Shown here piece after piece: positions 1 to 5,540 of a stretch of DNA of 10,747 nt (position 1 is the stretch's first letter; the number at the start of each line of letters is the position of its first letter). A program made the position numbers and the translations under genes. This DNA comes from Bacteroidota bacterium. Lineage in GTDB: Bacteria; Bacteroidota; Bacteroidia; Flavobacteriales; Flavobacteriaceae. Where the stretch lies: the NCBI GenBank assembly GCA_024278565.1, contig JAJRSY010000232.1:1-10747 (forward strand), in the 5' to 3' direction. The notes under the pieces are model-generated. The model searched no databases and was not told where the DNA came from. It was given only the letters and a program-made list of their open reading frames with translations.

Positions 1-23
1 CGCTCTCATAGCCCCTTCGCCAA

Positions 24-50
24 CCCTTCCCAAAAAAGGTAGGGCTTTTT
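24..50 (+). terminator. possible intrinsic terminator reading rightward, at the left edge
   Basis: An imperfect hairpin pairs 24-30 (CCCTTCC) with 38-44 (GGTAGGG) around one T-T mismatch and is followed by CTTTTT at 45-50. The T-run lies on the plus-strand side, so it would stop a rightward transcript entering from outside the window, converging on rsgA. No T-run follows on the minus-strand side. The stem is short and the upstream gene is not visible. Confidence 0.35.
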
Positions 51-51
51 G

Positions 52-1005
52 TCAATTCTTACTATCATAAATATCGATTCTGTAGTTCTCTTCTTCGTCC
101 GTTACCATCTGTACATAACTTTTGTAGCGGCTCAAAGCTACCATATTATTGTCCAAAGCATTTTTGACGGCGCAATCCGGCTCTTTCAAATGTAAACAAT
201 TATTGAATTTGCAATCAATTTTCAATTTAAAGAATTCGGGAAAATAGTCTGCTATCTCCTCTTTTTCCATATCCACGATTCCAAATCCTTTAATTCCAGG
301 GGTGTCGATTATTCGGGCGTCAAAGCTAAGGTCGTACATTTCGGCAAAAGTGGTGGTATGCTGCCCTTGAAGGTGTTGTTCTGATATTTCGGCTGTTTTT
401 ATGCTCAATGTAGGTTCCAACAGGTTGATCAAAGTGGACTTGCCCGCCCCTGAATGGCCTGCGAACATACTGGTTTTGCCCAACATAATTTGCCGTACCC
501 CATCTATATTTTTTCCTGTTTTTGCGGATATCCCCAAACAAGTATAGCCAATATCACGATACATATCGGCCAAATACTTTACCTCGCCCAATTCACTTTC
601 GGTATAGGTATCCACCTTATTGAATAACAAGGTAACAGGAATACCATAGGCCTCGGCCGTCGCCAAGAACCGATCTATAAAAACGGGATAGGTCTTGGGA
701 TTGTTCAAGGTAACCATCAAAAATACCAAATCGAGGTTTGCTGCGATAATATGCGTCTGTTTCGAAAGGTTGACCGATTTTCGAATGATATAGTTCTTTC
801 GCTCCCCGATCGCAGAAATAACACCCACGGTCTCATCACCGATTTTTTCAATTTCAAAAACAACCGTATCACCAACCGCAACCGGATTCGTGCTTTTAAT
901 GCCCTGCATACGAAATTTACCCTTTAGCCTGCATTTATAAAAACTACCGACATCGGTTTTTACCGTGTACCAACTTCCTGTAGATTTATAAACCGTTCCT
1001 GTCAT
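52..1005 (-). CDS. rsgA: ribosome small subunit-dependent GTPase A (RsgA/YjeQ)
   Basis: RsgA is a cytoplasmic circularly permuted GTPase that binds the 30S subunit late in assembly and releases maturation factors on GTP hydrolysis. The order of the GTPase motifs shows the permutation. In the 317-residue protein (ATG start), G4 NKVD is at 129-132, followed by SAK (160-162), the P-loop GHSGAGKS at 183-190 and G3 DTPG at 234-237. The N-terminal ~70 residues match the OB-fold region. A C-terminal zinc site reads C265-x4-C270-x-H272-x5-C278, exactly the family spacing. Length is normal for a compact RsgA. A TTG two codons upstream (1009-1011) is in frame, but the ATG at 1003-1005 is preferred. No Shine-Dalgarno is visible, as usual in Bacteroidota. 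The stop is TGA at 52-54. The 850 bp upstream hold no gene, so it is probably transcribed alone or with genes to the left of the window. Confidence 0.97.
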   Translation of the reverse strand: MTGTVYKSTGSWYTVKTDVGSFYKCRLKGKFRMQGIKSTNPVAVGDTVVFEIEKIGDETVGVISAIGERKNYIIRKSVNLSKQTHIIAANLDLVFLMVTLNNPKTYPVFIDRFLATAEAYGIPVTLLFNKVDTYTESELGEVKYLADMYRDIGYTCLGISAKTGKNIDGVRQIMLGKTSMFAGHSGAGKSTLINLLEPTLSIKTAEISEQHLQGQHTTTFAEMYDLSFDARIIDTPGIKGFGIVDMEKEEIADYFPEFFKLKIDCKFNNCLHLKEPDCAVKNALDNNMVALSRYKSYVQMVTDEEENYRIDIYDSKN

Positions 1006-1055
1006 TGTCAATGTTTGTGATACAAAGAAACGATATTACTTTTTATTAATGCCCG

Positions 1056-1074
1056 ACCTGCCGGCCAGACAGGT
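1056..1074. repeat. 23-bp palindrome family, copy 1 (shortened to 19 bp)
   Basis: ACCTG-CCGGCCAGA-CAGGT has the same ends as the full-length copy at 1433-1455 but lacks one CCTG unit. After allowing that 4-bp deletion it matches 17 of 19 positions. The arms ACCTG/CAGGT are inverted. Confidence 0.7.
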
Positions 1075-1360
1075 AAAAGAGATATCAGACCGCTTACTTC
1101 GACTGCGCCCGTCTTGAGCGAAGCCGAAAGGCTCAGTACAAGTCACTGCAAGAATAAAGAGTAAACTACTTTCGGCCAAAGACCGAAAGGTTTGATTTTC
1201 GCATAAAGGCGACTAAAGAACTTTACGTTATCGCCCATTGCTTTACACATTTTTTTACGTACGGCGTAGAGCGAACGGCAAAAAACTCCTGCCCGTCCGG
1301 CGGGAAAGTCGTCGCCAAAAGGCGAGGGGTTTAACCCCAGAAGGATGCATTAAAATTCAT

Positions 1361-1371
1361 TGTTGTCCGAT
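1361..1371 (+). repeat. left half of an 11-bp inverted pair
   Basis: TGTTGTCCGAT at 1361-1371 is the exact reverse complement of ATCGGACAACA at 1841-1851. Both lie next to A/T runs (ATAAAA on this side, TTTTA on the other), which extends the resemblance imperfectly. The pair encloses about 490 bp including the foldback element. It may be the end remnants of a lost mobile element, but no transposase or clear target duplication was found. Confidence 0.5.
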
Positions 1372-1387
1372 AAAAGACATAAGGCCG

Positions 1388-1410
1388 CCCTGCCTGCCGG
1401 CCAGGCAAGT
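1388..1410. repeat. 23-bp palindrome family, copy 2
   Basis: The stretch CCCTGCCTGCCGG-CCAGGCAAGT matches the 1433-1455 copy at 20 of 23 positions in the same orientation. Its core TGCCTG...CAGGCA (1391-1407) is nearly self-complementary. It lies only 22 bp from copy 3. Confidence 0.75.
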
Positions 1411-1432
1411 TCGCTGTAAGAACAAAGACTTG

Positions 1433-1455
1433 ACCTGCCTGCCGGACAGGCAGGT
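1433..1455. repeat. 23-bp palindrome family, copy 3 (reference copy)
   Basis: Perfect 9-bp inverted arms, ACCTGCCTG (1433-1441) and CAGGCAGGT (1447-1455), flank the spacer CCGGA. This is the most complete copy in the window. Such palindromes are, to my recollection, dispersed in many copies in intergenic DNA of marine Flavobacteriaceae. Their role is unknown to me; they could form hairpins in RNA or single-stranded DNA. Confidence 0.85.
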
Positions 1456-1558
1456 TGTAACTAGCTGATAAACATTATTTTAACAAATGACCGTATTGAC
1501 AATAAATGAAAATTTAAAAAGTAAGGTATGTCTTTATAGAAAACGCCCTATCGACTAT

Positions 1559-1798
1559 TATACTCATGACACATGAAAGCCCGAATTTTTACCTACCTGT
1601 CCGGCAGGCAGGTAAGCGTCTTTTAGCCTCTAACGGCGTTAAAATTATTAACCGTAGTATACTTCGGCTATCGCTCAGCACAAGCGGCTATGCTTTTGCC
1701 ACCGCTCCACCTCGCCCATAGCTCCCGCTATGTCGTGCCTTGTTAGAAACTAAAATACGCATTCTAAATTCTCCGATTTTTCATGTGTCATGAGTATA
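1559..1798. mobile_element. foldback (MITE-like) element with nested inverted repeats
   Basis: A perfect 20-bp terminal inverted repeat, TACTCATGACACATGAAA with two more bases at its outer end, spans 1559-1578 and 1779-1798. Inside lies a second inverted pair, 1616-1634 with 1742-1760, matching 16 of 19 bases (both contain TTTTAG and end in TCTAAC). The left arm additionally carries a copy of the 23-bp palindrome (1591-1613) that is missing from the right arm. No protein is encoded. The right end abuts a (TA)10 tract, so a target duplication cannot be judged. It could be a non-autonomous transposable element or a structured RNA or DNA site. That it is an element is inference from the symmetry. 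Confidence 0.55.
1591..1613. repeat. 23-bp palindrome family, copy 4 (inside the foldback element)
   Basis: ACCTACCTG-TCCGG-CAGGCAGGT is inverted relative to copy 3 and matches its reverse complement at 22 of 23 positions. The one change is C to A at 1595. It lies between the outer and inner inverted repeats of the left arm of the foldback element. Confidence 0.85.
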
Positions 1799-1814
1799 TA
1801 TATATATATATATA
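1795..1814. repeat. (TA)10 dinucleotide tract
   Basis: Ten uninterrupted TA units directly overlap the right tip of the foldback element. The tract is hypermutable by slippage. TA-rich DNA is also a common insertion target, which may be why the element sits here. Confidence 0.9.
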
Positions 1815-1840
1815 GGTTTTGAGCAGTTGTATAAATTTTA

Positions 1841-1851
1841 ATCGGACAACA
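1841..1851 (-). repeat. right half of the 11-bp inverted pair
   Basis: ATCGGACAACA is the exact reverse complement of 1361-1371. It lies 13 bp downstream of the stop codon of the neighbouring barrel-like gene, reading on the minus strand. Confidence 0.5.
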
Positions 1852-1864
1852 GTGATTAAAATTA

Positions 1865-2368
1865 TCAAAATTTGACTTTGCTGCCTATTGAATAAACTTG
1901 TGGCATTGAAATAAATGGCTCGCCAAAAGCCCCCATACTATCTTTGCTAAGCGCAAAGTTGCTCTTTAACTCAAGGGAAAAGGAGTCTTCTACATCATAT
2001 CCAAACCCACCACTAACACTATATCTAGGAGGTTTGCTTATTGGTGCCAAACTTACCCCCTGCCGCCACTCAACTTCCGCTCCGATTAAAGCATAAAAAT
2101 TTTTATTTACATATTGCTTGAATGCTATTGCACTCCTAAAGCGATTTTCCAATAGGTAAGTATCATAAAAGCCTTGGAATTCAACCTTGGAATTTTCAGT
2201 AAGGTCAAAATGTAACTTTAGTTCTTTGTGTTGTTCATTGCCCAAAAACAATGGGTATGAAAAGGTTTGAAGGTTTAACCCTAGAGTTGAACGTGGTTCA
2301 TGAACCTGACCATGTACTCTGATAATCATCAGAAATAAACAACTTACAATTATTTTTAATCTTAACAT
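1865..2368 (-). CDS. exported protein, probable small outer-membrane beta-barrel
   Basis: Function is not recognised. The 167-residue product begins MLRLKIIVSCLFLMIIRVHG, a signal peptide with a predicted Sec cleavage after Gly20, leaving Gln first. The remainder alternates polar and hydrophobic residues with many Phe and Tyr (for example FSYPLFLG, VEFQGFYDTYLL) and ends in KVKF. A C-terminal aromatic residue after a short beta strand is typical of outer-membrane barrels. The ATG is at 2366-2368 and the stop is TGA at 1865-1867. Only 25 bp separate the start from a terminator hairpin that ends the preceding gene, leaving little room for a promoter, so expression may depend on readthrough. The barrel assignment rests on composition and the signal peptide. 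It could instead be a soluble periplasmic beta protein. Confidence 0.75.
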   Translation of the reverse strand: MLRLKIIVSCLFLMIIRVHGQVHEPRSTLGLNLQTFSYPLFLGNEQHKELKLHFDLTENSKVEFQGFYDTYLLENRFRSAIAFKQYVNKNFYALIGAEVEWRQGVSLAPISKPPRYSVSGGFGYDVEDSFSLELKSNFALSKDSMGAFGEPFISMPQVYSIGSKVKF

Positions 2369-2383
2369 TGTACGAACTTCTTT

Positions 2384-2424
2384 AATAAAACAAACAGCCC
2401 TGATTATTATATTCTCAGGGCTGT
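2384..2424 (-). terminator. intrinsic terminator overlapping the upstream stop codon
   Basis: Perfect 10-bp arms, ACAGCCCTGA (2394-2403) and TCAGGGCTGT (2415-2424), enclose an 11-nt loop. Read on the minus strand, the hairpin is followed by TTGTTTTATT. The first base pair uses a base of the TGA stop at 2424-2426, so the hairpin starts inside the stop codon of the upstream gene. Confidence 0.8.
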
Positions 2425-3107
2425 CATCGTTTACATCTATAATTTACCTTTATACCGAGCTTTACAAAAGGAACTATAAAAGACGTTGTATCATCAAAGT
2501 AATTAGTAGTTTGAGACATAAAGATGCCCAAACCTATTATTCCCTTGCCATTTGCATAACCCAGTTCAAACCTGTTCGCAAAAAAACTAGAATTTTCAAT
2601 ACTCAAAATTGATCCTATTAGATTGCCCCCATCATCAAAAAAAGACTGTTTTGATGAGAAATCACTATTTGTATTGAGCCTGGAAAATCCACCACTTATA
2701 AAAAAATCACCTGCACCAAATAATTTAAAATAATATTTTAAAGACAAATGATAGTCTATTAAAAGACCGTAAGTGTTCGCCCCAACACCAAAGTCGGATT
2801 CTATATTGTCTTGACCGGAAACAATAAAGTCGTAGCGAAACGTGTTTGAAAACCCCAAGGACAGATTATTGCCCAAAAAATATTCCATACCCAAATTCAC
2901 GCCCATACCAGAATTTTGACGACTTTCATCAACAGAAGAATGGGGAGAAAAGGAGCTAAGCCTCACAGCATAAGTTCGATAAATGGGTGTTATTCTATAC
3001 TCAAAACCCGCATCAAATTGTATTTCCCCCTTTCTAGAGGCAGAATTCTCTTGGGCATTGCTTAACACGGAAAGCAAGAAGAACAAATAAGTGGTTTTTT
3101 TCATCAT
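2424..3107 (-). CDS. exported protein, probable outer-membrane beta-barrel
   Basis: Not recognised as a named family. The 227-residue product has an N-terminal signal peptide, MMKKTTYLFFLLSVLSNA, with predicted cleavage after Ala18 to leave QENSAS. The mature part has repeated amphipathic strands (FDAGFEYRITPIYRTYAVRL, LSLGFSNTFRYDF, YHLSLKYYFKLFGAGDFFIS, VPFVKLGIKVNY) with Gly/Asn/Asp turns, as in 8-10-stranded barrels of the porin-like or PorT-like type. It ends in the basic tail CKR. Two adjacent ATG codons (3102-3107) start the gene and either could be used. It lies 14 bp downstream of the Gly-linker gene and is the last gene before the terminator at 2384-2424. The barrel call is an inference from sequence character. 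Confidence 0.75.
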   Translation of the reverse strand: MMKKTTYLFFLLSVLSNAQENSASRKGEIQFDAGFEYRITPIYRTYAVRLSSFSPHSSVDESRQNSGMGVNLGMEYFLGNNLSLGFSNTFRYDFIVSGQDNIESDFGVGANTYGLLIDYHLSLKYYFKLFGAGDFFISGGFSRLNTNSDFSSKQSFFDDGGNLIGSILSIENSSFFANRFELGYANGKGIIGLGIFMSQTTNYFDDTTSFIVPFVKLGIKVNYRCKR

Positions 3108-3121
3108 AACAAATTAGAAAA

Positions 3122-4081
3122 TTACTGAATCTTATAATAGATCTCGTTCTTATCGATAGAAAAATTAGAGATGCTGGGAATACCTGGGTTGCTCTGATTT
3201 ACATTAAGTAACTGATGATGATAATCTTTATTCCAAGACCTGTATTTAATTTCAAATGTAGTACCTAAGGGACCAGATATTATACTTTCTTGTTCAGGAG
3301 CAGGAAAATTATCATGTTCAAAAATCAGGTATTGTAATACACCGCTTGCATTGCGCGACGCTAAGAATTTATCAACACTCAAATTTTCGTTCAACTCTTT
3401 CTTTTTAACCTTTCGTATTTCAGTACCTGAAATGTGATAGAACATGCTACTATAAAAAGTGTTCGGTTCAAAGAATTCCCAAAGTACCGCTATATGATGA
3501 ATATCGGCTCTATTTAACCAACCTTCTTTCTTGTCCTTGATATTAATTGTTTTTAGCTTGAATGACGAAGGCACACTTCCACCTCCACCTCCACTTCCAC
3601 CTCCACCTCCACCTCCACCCAAGCACCCTTCAGCACTTTTTTTCATATCACCGTCAGGAGCACAACTAACTATACTTAATTGATAGTATGAAGAAGCCCC
3701 TTTACCACTTTCAGAATCGGTATCGAACATTTCTTTAGTAAAATTTCTTTTGAGCAATTTCAATTTTCCTCTTTTGTTTACCTTAAAAGCTTTGACAAAT
3801 TCCTTGCCCGTGGCCTCATCATAACTATTGAAGAGGTATATGGCCTTTTTGCCATTTCCTTTTTTTCTTTTAAGTCTTTTAAGGACCGGGTACCAACTCT
3901 CTCCTTCCAGATCAATAAATGCTTCCAACGATTTAAAGGGGTCTTTTTTAGCCGAACTTTGTTTTTGTTCTAAACTGCGCGACAATAGGTTCTCAAGATA
4001 AAATGTTGGTTCTTCTCCTTTTGCGGACTTAAGTTCATCCAATTCCTCAAAATCAGGATTTACCTCTAGAACTTGCTCCAT
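3122..4081 (-). CDS. hypothetical protein with a long Gly/Ser linker and no signal peptide
   Basis: Not recognised. It has 319 residues from the ATG at 4079-4081, or 330 if an in-frame TTG at 4112-4114 is used; a TAA two codons before the TTG closes the frame. Neither start gives a signal peptide or lipobox, although all nearby genes encode exported proteins. The N-terminal half is charged (Lys/Glu-rich, with KRLKRKKGNGKK). The middle holds a linker of 13 Gly and 2 Ser (residues 166-180 in TTG numbering) encoded by alternating GGT and GGA codons, with Cys151 and Cys164 just before it. The C-terminal half (about 185-330) looks like a compact beta-rich domain ending IYYKIQ. It may be a cytoplasmic partner, a two-domain protein, or a lipoprotein that has lost its export signal. 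It follows a barrel gene by 56 bp (23 bp from the TTG). Confidence 0.7.
   Translation of the reverse strand: MEQVLEVNPDFEELDELKSAKGEEPTFYLENLLSRSLEQKQSSAKKDPFKSLEAFIDLEGESWYPVLKRLKRKKGNGKKAIYLFNSYDEATGKEFVKAFKVNKRGKLKLLKRNFTKEMFDTDSESGKGASSYYQLSIVSCAPDGDMKKSAEGCLGGGGGGGGSGGGGGSVPSSFKLKTINIKDKKEGWLNRADIHHIAVLWEFFEPNTFYSSMFYHISGTEIRKVKKKELNENLSVDKFLASRNASGVLQYLIFEHDNFPAPEQESIISGPLGTTFEIKYRSWNKDYHHQLLNVNQSNPGIPSISNFSIDKNEIYYKIQ
3576..3620 (-). repeat. GGTGGA hexamer minisatellite coding for the Gly/Ser linker
   Basis: The coding strand carries about seven tandem GGTGGA units, with two AGT (Ser) interruptions. Because the unit is six bases, gain or loss changes the linker by two residues without shifting frame. 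Confidence 0.85.
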
Positions 4082-4137
4082 AAGGTTCGAAAGATGAAAC
4101 TCTTTATAGGCCAATTTTTAATCGGTACGGAAATTTA

Positions 4138-4776
4138 TCAAAGGTTGAACCTGACGATGGGTGCCACAGTAATCGCTTCAATACCCGAAAAGCTATAAAA
4201 GACCTTTGCCTGCAACCCTATTTCCACATAGTTTTTAATGGGGAAAAGATAATCAAGGGCCAGGAACAAACCTATGTCATCTGCTCTTGGTTTACTATCG
4301 CGTATAACAAAATATTTATTTTCATACTGCTGCCCATCAAAGAACAGATTCCCGTTGAACCTTCTATAGTAAAAAAACCCTAGAGTGGCATTTATTCTTT
4401 TATTGAATTTTTGCCGATAATACAGCTCATAGAATTGGGCCTCGTTCTCAAGTCTGTAATTTTGCCATAATATACCGACCCCTTGTTCAAAACCTTCTAC
4501 ATTTACGGTAATATCAGTGTTCAAGGTTTTCTTTGTGGACTGTAAAGAATACCCCAAGCCCATAAAACGGTTGTCAGATAGCTTTATATCAAGTGAGAAC
4601 TGAAAAGCCTTACCGTATTTTGGGGTCTCGTAGCCCAAATTTTGAAAATCACTGCGGGTCTCGAAACTATTGCGTACAACACCATAGCCGACAGTAAAAC
4701 CAAATTTATCGCTATTCTGCCCAACAACCCGGCACATAAAAAAAAAACATATTAAAAAACACAATATACGGCTCAT
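4138..4776 (-). CDS. exported protein, probable outer-membrane beta-barrel, with a T10 tract in the signal peptide
   Basis: Not recognised as a named family. The 212-residue product starts MSRILCFLICFFFMCRVVG, a signal peptide with predicted cleavage after Gly19 to leave QNSDKF. The mature chain is rich in barrel-like strands (FGFTVGYGVVRNSF, KAFQFSLDIKL, RFMGLGYSLQS, EAQFYELYYRQKF, ATLGFFYYRRF, YVEIGLQAKVFYSF) and ends APIVRFNL. Codons 10-13 form an uninterrupted run of ten T (minus strand, 4738-4747) coding Cys-Phe-Phe-Phe, where slippage by one base would abolish the protein. The ATG is at 4774-4776. It lies 7 bp downstream of the neighbouring barrel gene, so the two are almost certainly co-transcribed. 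Confidence 0.77.
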   Translation of the reverse strand: MSRILCFLICFFFMCRVVGQNSDKFGFTVGYGVVRNSFETRSDFQNLGYETPKYGKAFQFSLDIKLSDNRFMGLGYSLQSTKKTLNTDITVNVEGFEQGVGILWQNYRLENEAQFYELYYRQKFNKRINATLGFFYYRRFNGNLFFDGQQYENKYFVIRDSKPRADDIGLFLALDYLFPIKNYVEIGLQAKVFYSFSGIEAITVAPIVRFNL

Positions 4777-4783
4777 GATTTGA

Positions 4784-5464
4784 TTAAAATTTTTGGGTTA
4801 TGATAAAGCTCAATGCATAAAAATCACTTAGAACGGGCACATCAGTTATTAAACCCTCGGAACCCTGTTCGAAAAATGCGGTGGCCTCCAATCCAACACC
4901 AAAGGTTTTATATACTTGAAAGTTGTACGTAAAGCCTGGTATAATAAATGGTTTTTGTCTTTTGTTCGACCCTTCACGCTGTACAACATCGATCACCATT
5001 TCCGTTTCAACATCGATAACAGTTTCTTGAAACGATTGGATCGAAGAAGAAGCTATATAATACCCCCCACCAAAATTGAAAGAAAGTTTATGTTTTGTTT
5101 TGTTCAGTAGAAACCAGTGCAGTTTTACGCCCGTGGCAAAAGTTGAAATTTGGCTCCAGTCAAGAAATCCCAGTCCGATATTTTCGGTATTGACATATTC
5201 GATGACCGCTTCCTTGTCGTTAAAAAACGACAACTTACTATTGGCAGAACTATGTAGTATGAAAACCTCAGCGGCAAAATTTTTCGCAAATTCATAGCGA
5301 TAGCCAAAAGATGCCAAAAAACTGTTCTTTCTTATGGTCATGTCACCATGGCTGGGATACCCAACACCCAAATATACCATTGATTTTTCTGCGGTATTTT
5401 CTTGGGAAAAAGAGTTTGTTGCGAGAAACAGAACCAACATCGTCAAAATCAACCTCGTGTTCAT
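4784..5464 (-). CDS. exported protein, probable outer-membrane beta-barrel
   Basis: Not assigned to a named family by eye. The 226-residue product starts MNTRLILTMLVLFLATNSFS, a signal peptide with predicted cleavage after Ser20 to leave QENTAEKS. Barrel-like strands follow (MVYLGVGYPS, SFLASFGYRYEF, FAAEVFILHSS, GVKLHWFLL, LSFNFGGGYYIASS, IIPGFTYNFQVYKTFGVGLEATAFFEQ, YALSFIITQKF) and the chain ends in Phe, a typical outer-membrane C-terminus. The layout recalls PorT-like barrels. It is the first gene after the terminator of the lipoprotein gene and heads a run of closely spaced genes (gaps of 7, 23-56 and 14 bp). No clear promoter was found in the 27 bp between terminator and start, so readthrough is possible. 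Confidence 0.77.
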   Translation of the reverse strand: MNTRLILTMLVLFLATNSFSQENTAEKSMVYLGVGYPSHGDMTIRKNSFLASFGYRYEFAKNFAAEVFILHSSANSKLSFFNDKEAVIEYVNTENIGLGFLDWSQISTFATGVKLHWFLLNKTKHKLSFNFGGGYYIASSSIQSFQETVIDVETEMVIDVVQREGSNKRQKPFIIPGFTYNFQVYKTFGVGLEATAFFEQGSEGLITDVPVLSDFYALSFIITQKF

Positions 5465-5485
5465 ATAAACTGGTTTAAAGTTTTG

Positions 5486-5528
5486 GAAAAAAGAGCCAAG
5501 AACATTGATTATTCAAGATCTTGGCTCT
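5486..5528 (-). terminator. intrinsic terminator after the lipoprotein gene
   Basis: Perfect 10-bp arms, AGAGCCAAGA (5492-5501) and TCTTGGCTCT (5519-5528), enclose a 17-nt loop. On the minus strand the T-run complementary to the six A at 5487-5492 starts within the last pair of the stem. It lies 13 bp past the stop of the lipoprotein gene. Confidence 0.85.
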
Positions 5529-5540
5529 AAAAGACCGGTT

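Larger units (their letters stand above)
1012..1864. other. 853-bp gene-free, palindrome-rich intergenic region
   Basis: No credible gene lies here. Short reading frames are made of repeat sequence, with translations such as LPARQV and LPDRQV. The stretch holds hairpin after hairpin: CTTTCGG/CCGAAAG (1169-1175/1183-1189), CCCG/CGGG (1292-1304), CGCC-AAAA-GGCG (1313-1324), GGGGTT-T-AACCCC (1326-1338) and AGCC-GAAA-GGCT near 1131-1142. It also holds four copies of a 23-bp palindrome, a foldback element and a TA tract, all listed separately. The segment around 1098-1146 (TTCGACTGCGC ... GGCTCAGTACAAG) resembles another dispersed flavobacterial repeat as I recall it. No TAnnTTTG promoter was seen. 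Confidence 0.75.

Noticed and set aside
1006..1011. TTG start two codons upstream of the rsgA ATG
   Set aside because: It adds only Met-Thr. The ATG at 1003-1005 gives the normal RsgA N-terminus and is the stronger start.
1238..1468. 76-codon plus-strand reading frame
   Set aside because: It is built from the palindrome copies (translations LPARQV and LPDRQV) and other hairpins, with no promoter and no protein-like composition.
1388..1613. CRISPR-like array made of the 23-bp palindromes
   Set aside because: Copies are irregularly spaced (22 to >300 bp), in both orientations, of differing length, and no cas gene is present.
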